Assembly (NCBI GenBank): GCA_014729315.1 | Contig: WJKD01000966.1 | Location: 1 to 6,166 of the forward strand | Direction of reading: 5' to 3' | Source of the DNA: Promethearchaeota archaeon | Lineage (GTDB): Archaea; Asgardarchaeota; Lokiarchaeia; Sigynarchaeales; SOKP01 | Length of the DNA stretch: 6,166 nt | In this document: piece after piece, positions 5,172 through 6,166 of the stretch | Numbering within the stretch: position 1 is the first letter of the stretch | How the letters are laid out: each line of letters begins with the position of its first letter | Program-made: the position numbers and the translations under genes | The notes under the pieces: generated by a model | What the model saw: only the letters and a program-made list of their open reading frames with translations | Told to the model about the DNA's origin: nothing | Database searches by the model: none

Positions 5172-5939
5172 ATGAAAATGAAAATAACCTTTATTGGAAC
5201 TGCAGGAAGTTTTATTAGCGCTGAGAGAACTTATCCTAGTATTCTTATTAACGATGATTTTTTGCTAGACTGTGGAGAAGGAACTACTCAGAAGCTTATC
5301 CAAATTGAGGCTATAAATGAAATTAAAACTATCTGTCTTACTCATTTACACAACGATCATTTTGTTGGAATATTCTCGCTCCTTTGGTATTATTGGCTTT
5401 CAGAACGCTCTTCAACCTTAGAGGTTATTGCTCCTCCTGGTACTCAGAGTACGATTAATCAGATCCTCGACTTGATAAATACGCCAATGGGAATGCGAAC
5501 TTCTTTCTCCTTAAATTTTATAGAATTGGAGAACAAAAAAGGTATTCAAAGCTTCCAAAAAAACTACAGCATTAGTGCGGTAAAAACAAAACACACGGTT
5601 GCGAGCTTCGCTTACAGAATCGAAAAGAAATTGAAAAGCGTATGTTATTCGAGCGATACTGCACCTTCAAAAAAAGTAATTAACTTAGCGAAAAACTGTG
5701 ATTTGCTGATCCACGAAGCTACTTTCCCAAATAAATTTCGTAATGTTGCGCATAAATATGGGCATTCGACTCCTTTTGATTTAGCTAAAATTGCTCTGGA
5801 GTCAAATAGCAAAAAGGTGGCGATGGTTCACATTTCAACAGCGTTCCAAGACCAGATTAATCAATTTAAAGTCGAAGCTGAAGAGGTGCTTGGAAAAGAA
5901 GTATTCATTCCTGACGACTTAACCGAAATGGTTATCTAA
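5172..5939 (+). CDS. RNase Z-like metallo-beta-lactamase fold hydrolase
   Basis: The fold and metal site are clear: THLHNDH (57-63) gives H58, H60, D62 and H63; TKHT supplies H141, YSSDTAPS supplies bridging D162, and MVHIS supplies H220. HEATF (181-185) and YGHST (196-200) are typical of RNase Z (ElaC), which cuts the 3' trailer from tRNA precursors. At 255 residues it is shorter than the usual 300 or more: only 21 residues separate H141 from D162, the place where RNase Z normally has the tRNA-binding flexible arm. The final His motif also lacks the usual SSRY ending. It may therefore be an arm-less tRNA processing enzyme or a phosphodiesterase with another substrate. The start is ATG 5172, or ATG 5178 two codons later (MKMKI); neither has a Shine-Dalgarno. 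It lies 40 bases after the GH20 gene without a clear terminator, so co-transcription is possible. Confidence 0.88.
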   Translation: MKMKITFIGTAGSFISAERTYPSILINDDFLLDCGEGTTQKLIQIEAINEIKTICLTHLHNDHFVGIFSLLWYYWLSERSSTLEVIAPPGTQSTINQILDLINTPMGMRTSFSLNFIELENKKGIQSFQKNYSISAVKTKHTVASFAYRIEKKLKSVCYSSDTAPSKKVINLAKNCDLLIHEATFPNKFRNVAHKYGHSTPFDLAKIALESNSKKVAMVHISTAFQDQINQFKVEAEEVLGKEVFIPDDLTEMVI

Positions 5940-5958
5940 CTCAAGAATAGTATAGTTG

Positions 5959-5996
5959 ACAAAATAAATTAATCTATGAATTAATTTTTATTTTGT
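5959..5996. terminator. AT-rich hairpin serving as two-way terminator
   Basis: ACAAAATAAATTAAT (5959-5973) is the reverse complement of 5980-5996 except for two extra bases in the right arm, leaving a six-base loop CTATGA. The structure sits between two convergent genes, and both strands give a T-rich right arm, so it can end transcription from either side. The stop codon of the minus-strand gene (TAG, complement of 5974-5976) lies in the loop. Confidence 0.6.
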
Positions 5997-6165
5997 TATA
6001 TTTATCTTGTGGATTGTATCTCACTTCGAACGATTTCCCTACCAATTCTTGGTTTTCTAATTTTTCTAAAACATCAATACCCTCGTCAATAATCGCCATT
6101 GTTCTCCGATTATTCTGCAACTTCCCAATTATAATTATTTTTTGGGGATTTCCGTCTCTATCATA
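5974..6165 (-). CDS. 3' end of a gene with a thiolase-type C-terminal OB domain
   Basis: On the minus strand a frame runs from the right edge to a TAG at 5974-5976, giving 63 residues with no start inside the window. The sequence (YDRDGNPQKIIIIGKLQNN, RRTMAIIDEG, LEKLENQELVGKSFEVRYN) matches my recollection of the extra OB-fold domain at the C-terminus of archaeal and bacterial acetyl-CoA acetyltransferase/SCP2-type thiolases. The pattern is YDRDGxPxxxxxxGxLxxGRR followed by LExLxxxxxVGxxxxV. The family name is from memory, not from a search. If right, the full gene encodes a thiolase acting in acyl-CoA metabolism, such as acetoacetyl-CoA formation for mevalonate or fatty-acid turnover. A DUF35-type acyl-CoA-binding partner protein, which has a related OB fold, is the alternative. 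It converges on the metallo-beta-lactamase gene. Confidence 0.65.
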   Translation of the reverse strand, partial: YDRDGNPQKIIIIGKLQNNRRTMAIIDEGIDVLEKLENQELVGKSFEVRYNPQDKYNKIKINS

Positions 6166-6166
6166 A

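Noticed and set aside
5940..6166. Reading the right-edge segment as non-coding sequence
   Set aside because: The minus strand gives a coherent 63-residue protein tail, so only 5940-5973 is truly intergenic.

Overview
This AT-rich window (by eye about one third G+C or less, far lower between genes) most likely comes from an archaeon, and an Asgard/Lokiarchaeia-type genome is my best guess. The signs are: almost no Shine-Dalgarno sequences before the starts, TATA-like boxes at plausible distances upstream, T- or pyrimidine-rich tracts after stop codons, an archaeal-style Lrp/AsnC regulator, a type I 3-dehydroquinate dehydratase, and what looks like a thiolase C-terminal OB domain at the right edge. 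The domain-level assignment is fairly secure; the Asgard assignment is inference.

Layout. Positions 3-377 hold the 3' end of an unrecognised plus-strand gene that enters from the left edge. It converges on an Lrp/AsnC regulator gene (855-400, minus). Next comes a gene-poor stretch of about 700 bases (856-1551) with the regulator's promoter, a palindrome that could be its own operator, a cluster of dyad symmetries (1164-1243), a possible decayed small gene (1240-1428) and a long-looped inverted repeat (1358-1443). Five plus-strand genes follow: zinc-lid adenylate kinase (GTG start), nucleoside diphosphate kinase, type I 3-dehydroquinate dehydratase, a family 20 beta-N-acetylhexosaminidase without a signal peptide, and a short RNase Z-like metallo-beta-lactamase protein. 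At the right edge the 3' end of a minus-strand gene (6165-5974) converges on the last of these. A strong AT hairpin sits between the two and contains the minus-strand stop codon in its loop.

How the genes relate. Adenylate kinase (2 ADP = ATP + AMP) and nucleoside diphosphate kinase (NDP to NTP) form a natural pair in nucleotide phosphate balance. The other genes share no obvious pathway: one shikimate-pathway enzyme, one intracellular glycosidase, one RNase Z-like hydrolase. Pyrimidine-rich tracts after the adk and ndk genes, and a TATA-like box before the glycosidase, suggest mostly separate transcription units. The glycosidase and metallo-beta-lactamase genes, 40 bases apart with no clear terminator between them, are the likeliest co-transcribed pair.

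I found no convincing new multi-gene system. The items most worth checking are the 1164-1443 intergenic structures and gene relic, the armless RNase Z-like protein, and the truncated genes at both edges.
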